Origin: Streptococcus suis 10581
Lineage (GTDB): Bacteria; Bacillota; Bacilli; Lactobacillales; Streptococcaceae
Length of the DNA stretch: 64,000 nucleotides
Reading direction: 5' to 3'
Assembly (NCBI GenBank): GCA_000440235.1
Contig: ALKQ01000002.1
Location: forward strand, 37,767-101,766
The position numbers and the translations under genes are program-made. Positions 25,322 to 34,758 of this stretch are shown in pieces (position 1 is the stretch's first letter; each line of letters starts with the position of its first letter). The notes under the pieces are model-generated. The model did not search any database. It was not told the origin of the DNA and saw nothing but the letters and a program-made list of their open reading frames with translations.

Positions 25322-25651
25322 TCACTTCAACAACTTCACATAATCACTCTTGGTCGCAAAAAGGTGACCAACTCGAACTTCATTTTCTACCACGCGATAG
25401 AGGGCGATGTAGTCTTTTCCAATAACGTAACCTCGGGTTAGATGTGGCGGGTCTATCTGCTTACCAAAACGGTTATCGGCATTAAAGCCACGTTCAGGAA
25501 AAATTTGCAAACTCTCCAATGCTTCAACAATCATCCCAATTCGTCTTTTGGCAATTTCTTCTGAGAACTGTTCCGAGAAATAGGCGTAAATAGCTGCCAA
25601 TTCCTTCTCCACTGCTGGAGCAAGTATCACTGAATATGACTCAAATTCCAT
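25322..25651 (-). CDS. RelE/ParE-family type II toxin
   Basis: A 109-residue RelE/ParE-superfamily protein (LAPAVEKELAAIYAYFSEQFSEEIAKRRI; central LQIFPERGFN; C-terminal GYVIGKDYIALYRVVENEVRVGHLFATK). It differs clearly from the toxin at 12435. ATG 25651 is preferred; a GTG at 25666 would extend it by five residues. It overlaps the antitoxin stop by 11 bases. Confidence 0.85.
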   Translation of the reverse strand: MEFESYSVILAPAVEKELAAIYAYFSEQFSEEIAKRRIGMIVEALESLQIFPERGFNADNRFGKQIDPPHLTRGYVIGKDYIALYRVVENEVRVGHLFATKSDYVKLLK

Positions 25652-25928
25652 ACTTCTCTTTGACACTTTCTAGGCTGATCCCTTGACCTGCCTCAATCGC
25701 CTGTTGGTTTTCCTGGATTTCCTTCTGTAACTGTAAAAACAACTCTTCTCTTTCCAACTCTTCTTCAGTCAGAATTGGCAACTCATTTTTTACAGCGATG
25801 TTTTGTAAAAAGAGGTTAAAACCAGCAGTCAAATCCAACTGGTTCATAGCAAATATTTCCTTGGCTTTTTCCAAAAGTCTGGAGTCAGTTTTGAAATTTA
25901 CTTGGGCATCTTTTTTTATAGTTATCAA
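25641..25928 (-). CDS. RelB/DinJ-family antitoxin (TTG start)
   Basis: A 95-residue antitoxin: ribbon-helix-helix N-terminus (AQVNFKTDSRLLEKAKEIFAMNQLDLTAGFNLFL) and a charged helical C-terminus. The only start with a ribosome site is TTG 25928, seven bases after AGGAGGTGG. Pairs with the RelE-like toxin downstream. Confidence 0.87.
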   Translation of the reverse strand: MITIKKDAQVNFKTDSRLLEKAKEIFAMNQLDLTAGFNLFLQNIAVKNELPILTEEELEREELFLQLQKEIQENQQAIEAGQGISLESVKEKYGI

Positions 25929-25986
25929 TCTAGTCCACCTCCTAGTTTTCTATATTGTAACATGAATATATCTCTGTAGCAATCTT

Positions 25987-26016
25987 CAAAAAAGCAGAAA
26001 TAGTAACATTTCCGCT
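25987..26016 (-). terminator. Terminator after the 122-residue hypothetical gene
   Basis: Stem AGCgGAAAT / ATTTCtGCT with loop GTTACT and TTTTTTG on the minus strand, ten bases after the stop codon. It separates the rnmV operon from the TA module. Confidence 0.75.
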
Positions 26017-26025
26017 CTAGATTGT

Positions 26026-26394
26026 CTATCTCCCCAAATCATCAAAATAATAGAGATTCAAAAATTCTTCCTCAGTAACTGGACGTTCAAAATTGTAAAA
26101 CCAGCGATAGACTTCCACGGCTGATCCATCAAACTCTATCCTGTCGTCCATTTCTTGCACACCGGCAATATGAAACACACGGCTCTGCTTCCAAATCCCA
26201 TCCGCATTGACATAGCCATCTTCAACTAAACCACGCAAATAGTCTGCTAGTTTGTTCTTATCAACCTGCTCATCCTCCCAAACAAGGACATCAGCCGGCA
26301 GCAAGTAGGTCACTTCTTCATAAGATGAATAATTTTCATAAGAAGGTTCAAACTCGTTTTTAACCAAGCACTTAACAACGTAGACTCTATCCAT
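26026..26394 (-). CDS. Conserved-looking hypothetical protein, 122 residues
   Basis: An acidic soluble protein, not recognised. It begins MDRVYVVKCLVKNEF and is rich in Tyr, Glu and Asp (YENYSSYEEVTYLL, YRWFYNFERPVTEEEF). No membrane segment, signal peptide or known motif is visible. Its ATG overlaps the end of rnmV by eight bases, so it is translated with the RNase M5 gene. Confidence 0.65.
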   Translation of the reverse strand: MDRVYVVKCLVKNEFEPSYENYSSYEEVTYLLPADVLVWEDEQVDKNKLADYLRGLVEDGYVNADGIWKQSRVFHIAGVQEMDDRIEFDGSAVEVYRWFYNFERPVTEEEFLNLYYFDDLGR

Positions 26395-26956
26395 GATAGC
26401 TCCCCATAGCCTCTTCCACTTCCACCAAACTTATCCCAAACAGTTCCAAGCGTTTGAGGAGTTGCTTACCGTTGCAGTAGCCGATACGGAGCTGTTCTCC
26501 CAGATACTCCCTCCGCCTGCGGCTGTCGCCACCCATAAGGAGTCCTAGGCGCATCAGGTCTGACTTGCTGATATCAAAGTTATGTTCATCATCATAGTAG
26601 CCACGCACGCCTGCTAGGGCCTTTTCCAAGTCCTCAAAGCTGGCGTGCTCAATGCCCAAGGACCGCCCTTTTGTCTTGGACTTAGGTGTAGCCTCGTCCC
26701 GCTGTAAAAAAGCGTGTTTGACCGTGGGAATGGCCTGCATAATGATTTTCCGAATCCGCTCACCATTGTAGTCTGGGTCAGTAAAGACAATGACGCCACG
26801 CAGGTCATGGAGTTTCTCGATGCGTTCCAAGTCATCGTCTGATATGGCAGAGCCTCTGGTTTCGTAGGTATCCACCTCGTAAAACCGCTTCAAGTTTACC
26901 GTATCATCCTTGCCCTCGACAACGAGGACTTCTTGTATCTTAATTTTCTGAGTCAA
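26387..26956 (-). CDS. rnmV: Ribonuclease M5
   Basis: Matures the 5' and 3' ends of 5S rRNA. The Toprim domain begins EVLVVEGKDDTVNLKRFY (catalytic Glu) and continues with VIVFTDPDYNGERIR (DxD). The frame extends upstream to 27079, but homologues are about 186-190 residues long and begin just before the VVEG strand. TTG 26956, eleven bases after AAGGAG, gives 189 residues and is the best start. It overlaps the end of tatD, and ksgA lies downstream after the TA insertions. Confidence 0.88.
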   Translation of the reverse strand: MTQKIKIQEVLVVEGKDDTVNLKRFYEVDTYETRGSAISDDDLERIEKLHDLRGVIVFTDPDYNGERIRKIIMQAIPTVKHAFLQRDEATPKSKTKGRSLGIEHASFEDLEKALAGVRGYYDDEHNFDISKSDLMRLGLLMGGDSRRRREYLGEQLRIGYCNGKQLLKRLELFGISLVEVEEAMGSYHG

Positions 26957-27722
26957 TTCTGAACAAACTCCTTGCATTCTCGTAGGTCGCTCTCGCCACC
27001 TCTTCGACCGACTGGTTGCGAAGCTGGGCCAGCATATCCACCACATATCTGGTGTAGCCGGTGCGATTTTCCCGACCACGCTTGGGAACAGGCGCTAAGT
27101 AGGGCGCATCCGTCTCGACCAAGATTTTTTCTAGGGGCAATGCTTGCGCCGCTTCCTGAAGTTCAACGGCTTTTTTGAAGGTCACTACTCCCGAGAAGGA
27201 GATGTGCATACCCAAGTCCATGAAGGCCTGAGCCTCCTCCAGCGTGCCAGAGAAGGAATGCATGATGCCTCCGCGTGGACCGACGCCGACTTCCTTGATG
27301 ATCTGGTAAGTATCTTCCAAGGCATCACGGGTGTGAACCACAAAGGGCAAATCCAACTGCTTGGCTAGCTCCATCTGTCGCTTGAAAACACGGGCCTGGG
27401 TTTCCTTATCTGCCGTCATCCAGTAGTAATCCAGTCCAATCTCGCCCAACGCAATGACCTTAGGATGTTTGAGTGCCTCAAGCAAGTAGCTTTCTACTTC
27501 CTCGTCATAGGTGCCAGCCTCTGTCGGATGCCAGCCCAGTGTCAGATAGATTTCGGGATGCTGATCTGCTAGTTCCATAGCCTTGTCAATGGTTGTTCGG
27601 TCAAAACCGACCACATTGTGGAGGGTGACCCCCATCTCCTTGGCAAAGTCTAATTCTTCTTGGACCCGACCGTCAAACTGCTCGACGTTGAGGTGGGTGT
27701 GAGTATCAAAAATTTCTATCAT
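26940..27722 (-). CDS. tatD: TatD-family metal-dependent deoxyribonuclease
   Basis: A 260-residue TIM-barrel hydrolase. Metal ligands are visible in DTHTHLN (about 6-11), ALGEIGLDYYW (Glu about 93), HTRDA, HSFSGT and TDAPYLAP (Asp about 206). It is the YabD/YcfH type that accompanies rnmV-ksgA in Firmicutes. The start ATG is the first possible, with a TTATACC-like region upstream. Cytoplasmic. Confidence 0.93.
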   Translation of the reverse strand: MIEIFDTHTHLNVEQFDGRVQEELDFAKEMGVTLHNVVGFDRTTIDKAMELADQHPEIYLTLGWHPTEAGTYDEEVESYLLEALKHPKVIALGEIGLDYYWMTADKETQARVFKRQMELAKQLDLPFVVHTRDALEDTYQIIKEVGVGPRGGIMHSFSGTLEEAQAFMDLGMHISFSGVVTFKKAVELQEAAQALPLEKILVETDAPYLAPVPKRGRENRTGYTRYVVDMLAQLRNQSVEEVARATYENARSLFRIDSEN

Positions 27723-27764
27723 GGTTCTATTGTACCATATTTCAAGCTATTCTTTTCCAACGAA

Positions 27765-27796
27765 AAAACCAGCAGACTCGAGTTTCTGCTGGTTTT
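27765..27796. terminator. Terminator of rpmH
   Basis: A 12-bp perfect stem AAAACCAGCAGA / TCTGCTGGTTTT with an 8-nt loop, between the rpmH stop and the tatD promoter region on the minus strand. Confidence 0.8.
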
Positions 27797-27806
27797 AGTT
27801 GTATTC

Positions 27807-27944
27807 TTATGCTACTGTAAGAACTTTACGTCCCTTACGGCGACGAGCTGCTAACACGCGACGGCCGTTTTTAGTTGCCATACGGCTACGGAAACCGTGT
27901 TTACGTGCGCGACGGATTTTACTTGGTTGAAAAGTACGTTTCAC
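27807..27944 (-). CDS. rpmH: 50S ribosomal protein L34 (GTG start)
   Basis: A 45-residue very basic ribosomal protein reading [18 protein letters not shown] and [14 protein letters not shown]. It uses GTG at 27944, eight bases after AGGAGG. In many Firmicutes rpmH precedes rnpA; here it lies on the other side of jag, on the same strand. It is absent from longer-ORF listings because of its size. Confidence 0.97.
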
Positions 27945-28089
27945 GATGAATACCTCCTCTTAGATTCTTGTATTCGTTTAGCCGGCTAGTTTTGATCAGT
28001 TACTAAACATACCAAACTATTTTATATAAATTCTGTTCGTTTGTCAAGCTATTCTACCATACTTTTAGGAAAGAATCAGAAAATCATTG

Positions 28090-28113
28090 AAAAAAGAGGA
28101 CTAGCCTCTTTTT
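28090..28113 (-). terminator. Terminator of the rnpA-yidC-jag operon
   Basis: Stem AAAAAGAGG / CCTCTTTTT with a short loop, overlapping the jag stop codon and followed by TTTTTTC on the minus strand. Confidence 0.8.
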
Positions 28114-29107
28114 AATCATGATTTCCTTCAATATCTACAACGACATAGCGGTTCGGCTCGCTACCTTCTGAATAGCTTGTCAAACCATCCATTTTAGAGA
28201 TAATGCGGTGGATAATTTTACGTTCGCTACTTGACATCGGGTCTGTATGGTAGGCTTCCTGCTCAGTCAAGACACGTTCTGCCAATTTTTGTGCGTAGCC
28301 TTGAAGAACCTCTGCGCGGTGTTCTACATAATCATTCACATTGATTGTGATATAGAAATTACGCTCATAACGGTTGTATAAGAAGTTCTGAGCCAAAAGT
28401 TGCAAGGCTTTCAAAACTTTTCCGTGATAACCGATGACACGACCTGGTTCATTGGTATCCACTTGAATATTGATTGTACGGCGATTATGACTTGTATCAA
28501 TACGCGCCTCAACATCCATATCATCCAGAATTTCTTGTACATAAGCTGTCACTTCTGAAACAACTTGTTCAATATCATACTGGGGCTCAATCTTAATATC
28601 TAAATCAGCAAAATTATCTGCTTGATTTTCTGAGACGACTTCTTGATTTAGGTCTTCCTTAGCAGATGTTGTTGCATCTGTAGTAGTTAGTAAATCCTCT
28701 GAAAGAATTTCAATCCGACCTGTTTCTTCCAAAATCGTTGTCGCTTCTTTTTCATTTTTCAAAATCTGCGCTTTAATATCATCATCAAGCGTTTGACCAG
28801 ACTTTTCAAATTCTTTCACCGCTGCAACAACTTTTCCTAGGTCAATTGTAGCCTCTGAAACACTTTTTACTGGTTCATTGAGGTCATTAATTTCACTTGG
28901 AACGCCACGAACCGCTTTCTGATTAGCCTTAACAACCGTTGTTTCATTGATGACATCAATATCCACAATCGCTGGCTTTTTACCGAAACCAAGGAAACCT
29001 TTTTTCTCACGCGCAACCACAGTAATATGTGCTTTTTTTCGAGGAATATTTAGCTCTACCAAGCCATTCTGGATGGCCTCTTCAACACTTGCTCCTGTAA
29101 ATTTCAT
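28112..29107 (-). CDS. jag: RNA-binding protein Jag/KhpB
   Basis: A 331-residue RNA-binding protein with a Jag_N domain (about 1-50, FTGASVEEAIQNGL and GFLGFGKKPA), a long acidic linker (about 55-190), a KH domain (INIQVDTNEPGRVIGYHGKVLKALQ) and a C-terminal R3H domain (SSERKIIHRIISKMDGLTSYSEGSEPNRYVVV). KhpB partners KhpA in controlling cell division and elongation in pneumococci. The frame opens farther upstream, inside yidC, but MKFTGASVEEA at 29107 is the family start with AGGAGAG before it. Confidence 0.93.
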   Translation of the reverse strand: MKFTGASVEEAIQNGLVELNIPRKKAHITVVAREKKGFLGFGKKPAIVDIDVINETTVVKANQKAVRGVPSEINDLNEPVKSVSEATIDLGKVVAAVKEFEKSGQTLDDDIKAQILKNEKEATTILEETGRIEILSEDLLTTTDATTSAKEDLNQEVVSENQADNFADLDIKIEPQYDIEQVVSEVTAYVQEILDDMDVEARIDTSHNRRTINIQVDTNEPGRVIGYHGKVLKALQLLAQNFLYNRYERNFYITINVNDYVEHRAEVLQGYAQKLAERVLTEQEAYHTDPMSSSERKIIHRIISKMDGLTSYSEGSEPNRYVVVDIEGNHD

Positions 29108-29126
29108 CTTCTCTCTCCTAGTTTTC

Positions 29127-29939
29127 CTATTTCTTTTTCTGTGCTTTTTTCTGTGCCCGTCGGATTTTTGCCTGACGCTCTTTTTCCGCATCAATTTTCG
29201 CTTGACGCTCTGCTATTATTTTAAACGGATTATTGAACACCAAGGTTTGAGCAACCTGATAGGCATTTGACACTGTCCAATACAAAGCCACCCCACTAGC
29301 AGCTGCCACAGCAAAGAAAAAAATCACCACGGGCATGGCATAGGTCATAATTGTCATAGCCATATTCTTCTCAATTGCTGATTTATTGGTCAACCATGAG
29401 CTGAGGAATGTAAACACTGCAGCCATAATCGGCAAAATAAAGAGCGGATCCGGCTCCCCAAGATTTAACCAAAGGAAGTGACCTACTTTCAAGGCTTCAA
29501 CACGTGTCAGAGCTTGAAAGAGGGCCAAAAGAATTGGCATTTGAATAAAGAGCGGAATCATAGACGCTCTCATGCTGACGCCATTCTCTTTGTAGAGAGC
29601 TTGCGTTGCTTCATAAAGCTGCTGGCGACTTTCCATATCCGTTCCTGGATACTCCGCTTGCAACTTTTTCAGCTGAGGTTGAAGCTCCTGCATCTTCCGT
29701 GAGGAATTCATCTGTATTTGGAACAATGGCAACAGAAGGGTTCGAATTAAAATGGTAAAAAGTATAATACCGATTCCAATTTGACCGTTGATAGATAGGA
29801 ACTGAATAATGCTGGCAAACCAGTAAATTAATCTATCCCACGCATCTGTAGATTGACTGGTCACTGGCCCTGTTCCGCAGGCTGTTAAAACAATTAGAGA
29901 TGCTACCAGTAGACCTGCCCATTTAACTTTCTTTTTCAA
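29127..29939 (-). CDS. yidC: Membrane protein insertase YidC/OxaA, lipoprotein form
   Basis: A 270-residue insertase for inner-membrane proteins. A lipobox LTAC (Cys about 21) follows the signal peptide. The 60KD_IMP core has five hydrophobic segments, with [18 protein letters not shown] near residue 65-80 containing the conserved groove Arg. A basic tail ([18 protein letters not shown]) binds ribosomes. It overlaps rnpA by 17 bases, the standard arrangement. Confidence 0.95.
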   Translation of the reverse strand: MKKKVKWAGLLVASLIVLTACGTGPVTSQSTDAWDRLIYWFASIIQFLSINGQIGIGIILFTILIRTLLLPLFQIQMNSSRKMQELQPQLKKLQAEYPGTDMESRQQLYEATQALYKENGVSMRASMIPLFIQMPILLALFQALTRVEALKVGHFLWLNLGEPDPLFILPIMAAVFTFLSSWLTNKSAIEKNMAMTIMTYAMPVVIFFFAVAAASGVALYWTVSNAYQVAQTLVFNNPFKIIAERQAKIDAEKERQAKIRRAQKKAQKKK

Positions 29940-30282
29940 TCACAACACCTTCCTGGTATAGTTTAGCTAGTTTCAAAACATGGATGAGGTTTTGCTTCAT
30001 TTCTTGATAGGACAATTCCTCTACACCTTTTCGAGCAATGATAACAAAGTCATCTGCTACCAGTTGATGTTGGCATTCAATTAAGATGTGACGAATCCTG
30101 CGCTTAATCTTATTTCGCATGACAGCGTTTCCCAATTTTTTGCTGACAGATAAACCTACTCGGAAATGCTTTTGCTCTTTAGGTAATCGGTAGACAACAA
30201 ACCTCCGATTGGCGACATTGTTTCCTTTTGTAAAAATGTCATTAAAATCTCGTTCACGCTTGACACGATAGCTTTTTTTCAA
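29923..30282 (-). CDS. rnpA: Ribonuclease P protein component
   Basis: The 119-residue basic protein subunit of RNase P, which removes tRNA 5' leaders. It shows [16 protein letters not shown], the R-rich motif [15 protein letters not shown] and [20 protein letters not shown]. First gene of the rnpA-yidC-jag operon. Its start is the first ATG after a TATAAT-containing promoter region. Confidence 0.96.
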   Translation of the reverse strand: MKKSYRVKRERDFNDIFTKGNNVANRRFVVYRLPKEQKHFRVGLSVSKKLGNAVMRNKIKRRIRHILIECQHQLVADDFVIIARKGVEELSYQEMKQNLIHVLKLAKLYQEGVVIEKES

Positions 30283-30352
30283 ACTGCCACTCCATCTTTC
30301 AAAATTACTTCTATTATACCATAAAATTCAAAAAAGCCAATAAACATACCGT

Positions 30353-31747
30353 TTAGAGGCCTTTCGAAGCGATTATTTGTGCTTTTGCTTGCTGAATTTG
30401 CTGGCGAATGGATTCAAATCCAGTTCCACCTAGCGAATTTCTGCGTGAAACGGCTGTTTCCGATTCTAAAGCTGTATAAATATCCGGTCCAATGACAGGC
30501 GACAGCTCTTGATAACGTTCCAAAGGAACATCTTGTAAATAATAGCCTGCCTTGCTGCATTCTAATACCAATTTACCTACAATCTCATGCGCCTGGCGGA
30601 AAGGTAGGCCCTTGCTGGCCAGATAATCTGCCAACTCTGTCGCATTTGAAAAGTCCTTCTCTGTCGATTGAGCCATCCTTTCCTTATGGACTGTCATAGA
30701 TTGCAACATCCCTGCCAAAATATCGATAGATACTAAAATCGTTTCCGCACTATCAAACACGCCTTCCTTGTCTTCCTGTAAGTCCTTGTTATAGGTTAAA
30801 GGCAGGGATTTCATGACTGTCAGTAGGCCAACTAAGTTCCCATAAACTCTACCAGTTTTCCCCCGAATCAGCTCAGCCATATCTGGATTTTTCTTCTGAG
30901 GCATGATGGAAGAACCTGTTGAAAAGGTATCAGATAAGGTGACAAATTGGTATTCATGTGAACACCAGTTGATGATTTCTTCACACAAACGCGACATGTG
31001 CATCATGAGAATGCTGGCATTTGAGAGAAATTCTAGGATAAAATCACGGTCAGACACAGCATCAAGGGAATTACTGTACGGCTTGGCAAAACCCATTAAA
31101 TCCGACGTCATCTGACGGTCAATCGGAAAGGTCGTCCCTGCCAAGGCCGCCGCACCAAGTGGGGATACATCTGTATGCTGCATGTTGAATACAAAGCGCT
31201 CACTGTCGCGGCTGAACATATTATAGTAGGCCAATAAATGCTGGGCAAAACTGATAGGCTGGGCATGTTGCAAGTGAGTATAGCCGGGCATGATTGTTTC
31301 CACATGTTGCTCCGCCACGTCCAGCAAGACCTCCTGCAAGTTAGTCAACTTGCTGATAACCTGGAACAAGGTATCTTTCAAATAAAGGTGCATATCCGTA
31401 GCCACTTGGTCGTTACGAGAACGAGCTGTGTGGAGTTTACCTGCAACTGAGCCTATTTTCTCCGTCAATAGACTTTCAATATTCATGTGAATGTCTTCAT
31501 TTCGAATATCAAAGACCAGCTTACCAGCCTCATGTTCCTCTAGCAATTCTTCCAAACCAATTTGAATAGCCTGAGCTTCTTCTTGATTGATAATCCCTGT
31601 GGCTCCGATCATCTTGACATGGGCTAAAGAACCCTGAATATCATACTTGGCCAGTTTTTGATCAAATCGAATGGAGGCTCCGAATTCTTCTACCCATTCC
31701 TCAAGACTGGCTTCAAAGCGACCGCCCCATAATTTCTTTGCTTCCAT
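30353..31747 (-). CDS. argH: Argininosuccinate lyase
   Basis: Splits argininosuccinate into arginine and fumarate. The 464 residues match family length, with [17 protein letters not shown], the [14 protein letters not shown] catalytic His region and the signature [12 protein letters not shown] (catalytic Ser). It lies 13 bases downstream of argG in the same operon. Cytoplasmic. Confidence 0.97.
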   Translation of the reverse strand: MEAKKLWGGRFEASLEEWVEEFGASIRFDQKLAKYDIQGSLAHVKMIGATGIINQEEAQAIQIGLEELLEEHEAGKLVFDIRNEDIHMNIESLLTEKIGSVAGKLHTARSRNDQVATDMHLYLKDTLFQVISKLTNLQEVLLDVAEQHVETIMPGYTHLQHAQPISFAQHLLAYYNMFSRDSERFVFNMQHTDVSPLGAAALAGTTFPIDRQMTSDLMGFAKPYSNSLDAVSDRDFILEFLSNASILMMHMSRLCEEIINWCSHEYQFVTLSDTFSTGSSIMPQKKNPDMAELIRGKTGRVYGNLVGLLTVMKSLPLTYNKDLQEDKEGVFDSAETILVSIDILAGMLQSMTVHKERMAQSTEKDFSNATELADYLASKGLPFRQAHEIVGKLVLECSKAGYYLQDVPLERYQELSPVIGPDIYTALESETAVSRRNSLGGTGFESIRQQIQQAKAQIIASKGL

Positions 31748-31760
31748 ACACTCCTACTTT

Positions 31761-32954
31761 CTAGTCTTTCTTATGAATTTCTGCATTGACCTTGGTTGGC
31801 AAGCCCCAAAGCTTGATAAATCCGACTGCCGCGTCTTGATCAAAAGTATCTGCACTGGTATAAGTTGCTAAGTCTTCGTCATAAAGTGAATTTGGAGATT
31901 TCCGAGCGACAACTTTAGCTGTTCCCTTATACAATTTCACTTTTGCTGTACCATTCACGACCGATTGAGTTGCTTGCAAATAAGCTTTCAAGGCATCTGT
32001 TGCTGGATTGAACCACAAACCATTGTAAATCAAGTTAGAGAGTTCATTTGAAACAATCGGTTTGAAATGCGATACTTCGCGCACCAAGGTCAAATCTTCA
32101 ATTTCCTTATGAGCAGTCAAAAGGGTAATGGCTCCTGGACACTCATAAATTTCACGCGATTTGATTCCGACCAAACGATTTTCCACATGGTCAATCCGGC
32201 CTACACCATGCTTACCAGCAATGACATTGAGTTTTTGAATGAGATTAGCAAGACTTAGCTCTTCACCATTTACAGCAACGGGTACACCCGCCTGAAACTC
32301 AATATCGACATACTCAGGAGTATCTGGTGCATTTTCTGGTGCAGTTGTAATACCAAAAGCATCTTCTGGCGCTTCATTCCATGGATTTTCCAAGACTCCG
32401 CACTCATTGGCACGGCCCCAAAGATTTTGGTCAACGGAATAAGGGCTATCCAAATCTGCTGGGACTGGTACACCATTTTCTTTAGCGAAGATGATTTCTT
32501 CTTCACGCGCCCATTTCCATTCCCGAACAGGGGCTACAACTTTCAAAGTTGGGTCCAGGGCTGCAATGGCTACCTCAAACCGCACCTGGTCATTGCCCTT
32601 ACCAGTACAACCGTGGGCGATAGTGGTTGCTCCTGTCTTATGGGCCATTTCCACCAACTTTTTGGAAATCAAGGGACGACTGAGAGCCGATACCAGCGGA
32701 TATTTTTGCTCATAATAGGCATGAGCTTGCAGGGCTGGTAGGACATATTCTTGAGCGAATTCTTCTTTTACATCCAATACATGGGACTCAATGGCACCAA
32801 TGGACAGTGCTTTATCATGAATGAAGTCAAGATCTTTCCCCTCACCTACATCCATACAAACCGCAATCACATCATAATCTTTTTTCAACCAAGCAATCGC
32901 AACTGAAGTGTCTAATCCACCAGAATAGGCTAAAATCAATTTTTCTTTTGTCAT
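31761..32954 (-). CDS. argG: Argininosuccinate synthase
   Basis: Joins citrulline and aspartate using ATP. The 397-residue protein begins [19 protein letters not shown] with the N-type ATP pyrophosphatase loop SGGLDTS, followed by [14 protein letters not shown] and [14 protein letters not shown]. The ATG at 32954 gives the family N-terminus; an ATG four codons earlier is also possible. The upstream promoter region carries several ARG-box-like half-sites. Confidence 0.96.
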   Translation of the reverse strand: MTKEKLILAYSGGLDTSVAIAWLKKDYDVIAVCMDVGEGKDLDFIHDKALSIGAIESHVLDVKEEFAQEYVLPALQAHAYYEQKYPLVSALSRPLISKKLVEMAHKTGATTIAHGCTGKGNDQVRFEVAIAALDPTLKVVAPVREWKWAREEEIIFAKENGVPVPADLDSPYSVDQNLWGRANECGVLENPWNEAPEDAFGITTAPENAPDTPEYVDIEFQAGVPVAVNGEELSLANLIQKLNVIAGKHGVGRIDHVENRLVGIKSREIYECPGAITLLTAHKEIEDLTLVREVSHFKPIVSNELSNLIYNGLWFNPATDALKAYLQATQSVVNGTAKVKLYKGTAKVVARKSPNSLYDEDLATYTSADTFDQDAAVGFIKLWGLPTKVNAEIHKKD

Positions 32955-32996
32955 AAGCAATCTCATTTCTTTTTATTTTTATAAAACTTAGTGACT

Positions 32997-33066
32997 ATTA
33001 TAGTGTATATTTATACTTTTTGCAACATAAATATACAAAAAATTGAATTTTTTTTGTATATTTTCA
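32997..33066 (-). promoter_or_regulatory. argGH promoter with ARG-box-like AT-rich half-sites
   Basis: Minus-strand TTGCAA (33020-33025)-N17-TATAAT (32997-33002). Within and upstream of it are the repeats GTATATTTATAC, AAATATACA and TTGTATATTTTCAA, AT-rich half-sites like those bound by ArgR/AhrC repressors in lactic-acid bacteria. Repression by arginine is inferred. Confidence 0.6.
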
Positions 33067-33115
33067 ATATTAATTTGAAAATAAGCAAATGAAAGAGGCG
33101 ACTGACGTCAGCTTT

Positions 33116-33163
33116 CTAGCTCAGTAATCCTCCAATCAATCCTCCAATCAATCCTCCAATCAT
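33116..33163 (-). repeat. Three perfect 12-bp tandem repeats, open in a Gly-rich frame
   Basis: AATCCTCCAATC is repeated three times at 33126-33161. On the minus strand the array reads MIGGLIGGLIGGLLS and stops at TAG 33116-33118; the frame stays open upstream without a clear ribosome site. The IGGL units would form a glycine-zipper helix. Whether it is translated is unknown. It lies between the argG promoter and the divergent Nudix gene. Confidence 0.45.
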
Positions 33164-33248
33164 TCCAATACGCAAACACCCGCAAGATACTTGTCTAACA
33201 CTTCCATATTTGCTATAATGAATAACCAATCTAGAAAAGGAGCAAAAT

Positions 33249-33749
33249 ATGGAAATCTGGAACGCCTACACAGCCGACGGTCAGCTGACCGACCACACCC
33301 TCACACGCGGAGAACCCATTCCCCACGGCCTCTACCACCTGGTCGTCGAGTGCATCATCCGCCACCACGACGGCAGCACCCTCTTCATGAAACGCGACAG
33401 CACCAAGCCCTCCTACCCTGACTATTATGAAGCGACAGCAGGAGGTTCGGCATTGTTTGGGGAAATAGCAGAGCAGGCTATTTTACGCGAAGTCCGCGAA
33501 GAGACAGGAATTGAACTAACAGCTGACCAACTCCGCCACCATACACATTTTGTTGCCTATGATGACCAGTGCATTTTCCACTGCTACTGGGCCGAAACCG
33601 ACTGGGACAAATCGACCATCCAACTCCAAGCCGAAGAAACCAGCAACTACATCTGGGTCCCACAAGAAAAGTTGAAAGATTTTCTTGGAACAGAACTGGT
33701 CATTCCAAGGCAGAAGGACTATGTGGAGAGATTGTTTTTAGAAAGCTAA
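33249..33749 (+). CDS. Nudix hydrolase family protein
   Basis: A 166-residue Nudix protein with a complete box GGSALFGEIAEQAILREVREETGI (about 65-88). N- and C-terminal parts resemble the IDI/YfcD-like subgroup; the substrate is unknown. The plus-strand promoter TTGTCT (33191)-N17-TATAAT (33214) and AAAAGGAG fit the ATG at 33249. The first 160 bases are visibly richer in G+C than the rest and neighbours, suggesting a mosaic or imported origin. Confidence 0.87.
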   Translation: MEIWNAYTADGQLTDHTLTRGEPIPHGLYHLVVECIIRHHDGSTLFMKRDSTKPSYPDYYEATAGGSALFGEIAEQAILREVREETGIELTADQLRHHTHFVAYDDQCIFHCYWAETDWDKSTIQLQAEETSNYIWVPQEKLKDFLGTELVIPRQKDYVERLFLES

Positions 33750-33766
33750 ATTCCCCTAACAGACAA

Positions 33767-33794
33767 ATCCCCACCGTCACAGGACAGTGGGGAT
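33767..33794. terminator. Bidirectional terminator between Nudix gene and mmuM
   Basis: Stem ATCCCCAC / GTGGGGAT with a 12-nt loop (CGTCACAGGACA), T-rich on the plus side. It shares its loop words with the hairpin at 36237-36266. Confidence 0.75.
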
Positions 33795-33798
33795 ACTT

Positions 33799-34746
33799 TT
33801 ATTTCAAACCTGCAACTAGGTCAGCAATATCGGCTGGTCGGGTGCGGCAGCAGCCTCCAACTACCTTGGCACCCAGTTTGTGCCATTCAAGTGTGTTGTC
33901 CAGAAGAGAATGGCTGTCGTCTGCTTTTTCCTTCCAAGTTTGAGTGGCTCCATCATAGACTTCCCCAGAATTCGGATAAGTCACAAATGGTTTATCCGTT
34001 TTTTCTCTCAACTGACTGAGAAAGGCTGGATAGAGCGAGGGAGCCGTACAGTTAAGACCAACCGCCAAAATCTGCTCACTGCTGTTGACCAGCTCTGCTA
34101 TTTTTTCAATAGCCGTTCCGTCAGAAATCGACTGACCGTACTGTGAGGTGAAACTGATATAGGCTTCGACATTTGGGAAATCATCTACTAGCAGCTCTAC
34201 TAAAGCTTGTGCTTCAAGAACATTTGGAATAGTCTCCAAGGCTAAGAGTTCAGCTCCCTGTTCTAAGAGAAGCTCAATCCGGCGGCGGTGAAAATCTTTT
34301 AGTTCTGTCAAACTAATCGAGCCATAATCGCCTGTATATTCCGCACCGTTGGCCAAATAGGCTGCGTAGGGACCCACGTCACCTGAGATGAGAGGATAGG
34401 TTCGTTGTACTTTTTCAGCTTCAGACAATTCTGCCCAGACCTCATCACGCGCTTCCTTGGTCAAATCAACGGTCAAGCGAATGAGTTCTTCAGCCTCTGC
34501 TTGTGACAAACCAACTTCTGCTAATCCTTCAAAGGTCGCCTGATAGGTGGAGGTTGTCACCAAGTCCGCACCTGCACGGATATAATCTTTGTGAATGTCC
34601 TTGATTAGCTGAGGATTCTCCAAAAGATACTTGGCAGACCAGAGCTTGCCCGATACATCATGACCTCGAAACTCCAACTCTGTTCCGAGAGCACCGTGCA
34701 AAATGATATATTCCTTTTGTTCTAATAGTTCTTTAAAACGACCCAT
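33799..34746 (-). CDS. mmuM: Homocysteine S-methyltransferase
   Basis: Transfers a methyl group from S-methylmethionine (or SAM) to homocysteine, giving methionine. A 315-residue TIM barrel with zinc-binding Cys in VGLNCTAPS (about 233) and the double Cys of GGCCRTRPADI near the C-terminus. The N-terminal HGALGTELEFRG is typical. It lies 12 bases downstream of an amino-acid permease, the MmuP-MmuM pairing. Confidence 0.93.
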   Translation of the reverse strand: MGRFKELLEQKEYIILHGALGTELEFRGHDVSGKLWSAKYLLENPQLIKDIHKDYIRAGADLVTTSTYQATFEGLAEVGLSQAEAEELIRLTVDLTKEARDEVWAELSEAEKVQRTYPLISGDVGPYAAYLANGAEYTGDYGSISLTELKDFHRRRIELLLEQGAELLALETIPNVLEAQALVELLVDDFPNVEAYISFTSQYGQSISDGTAIEKIAELVNSSEQILAVGLNCTAPSLYPAFLSQLREKTDKPFVTYPNSGEVYDGATQTWKEKADDSHSLLDNTLEWHKLGAKVVGGCCRTRPADIADLVAGLK

Positions 34747-34758
34747 ACTCGAACCCTC

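Noticed and set aside
26957-27079. Longer RNase M5 start inside tatD
   Set aside because: The added residues (WWICWPSFATSRSKRW) are out-of-frame tatD sequence and exceed family length.
27800-30282. Replication origin near rpmH/rnpA/yidC/jag
   Set aside because: This cluster is often near oriC, but no dnaA, dnaN or cluster of DnaA boxes is visible in the window.
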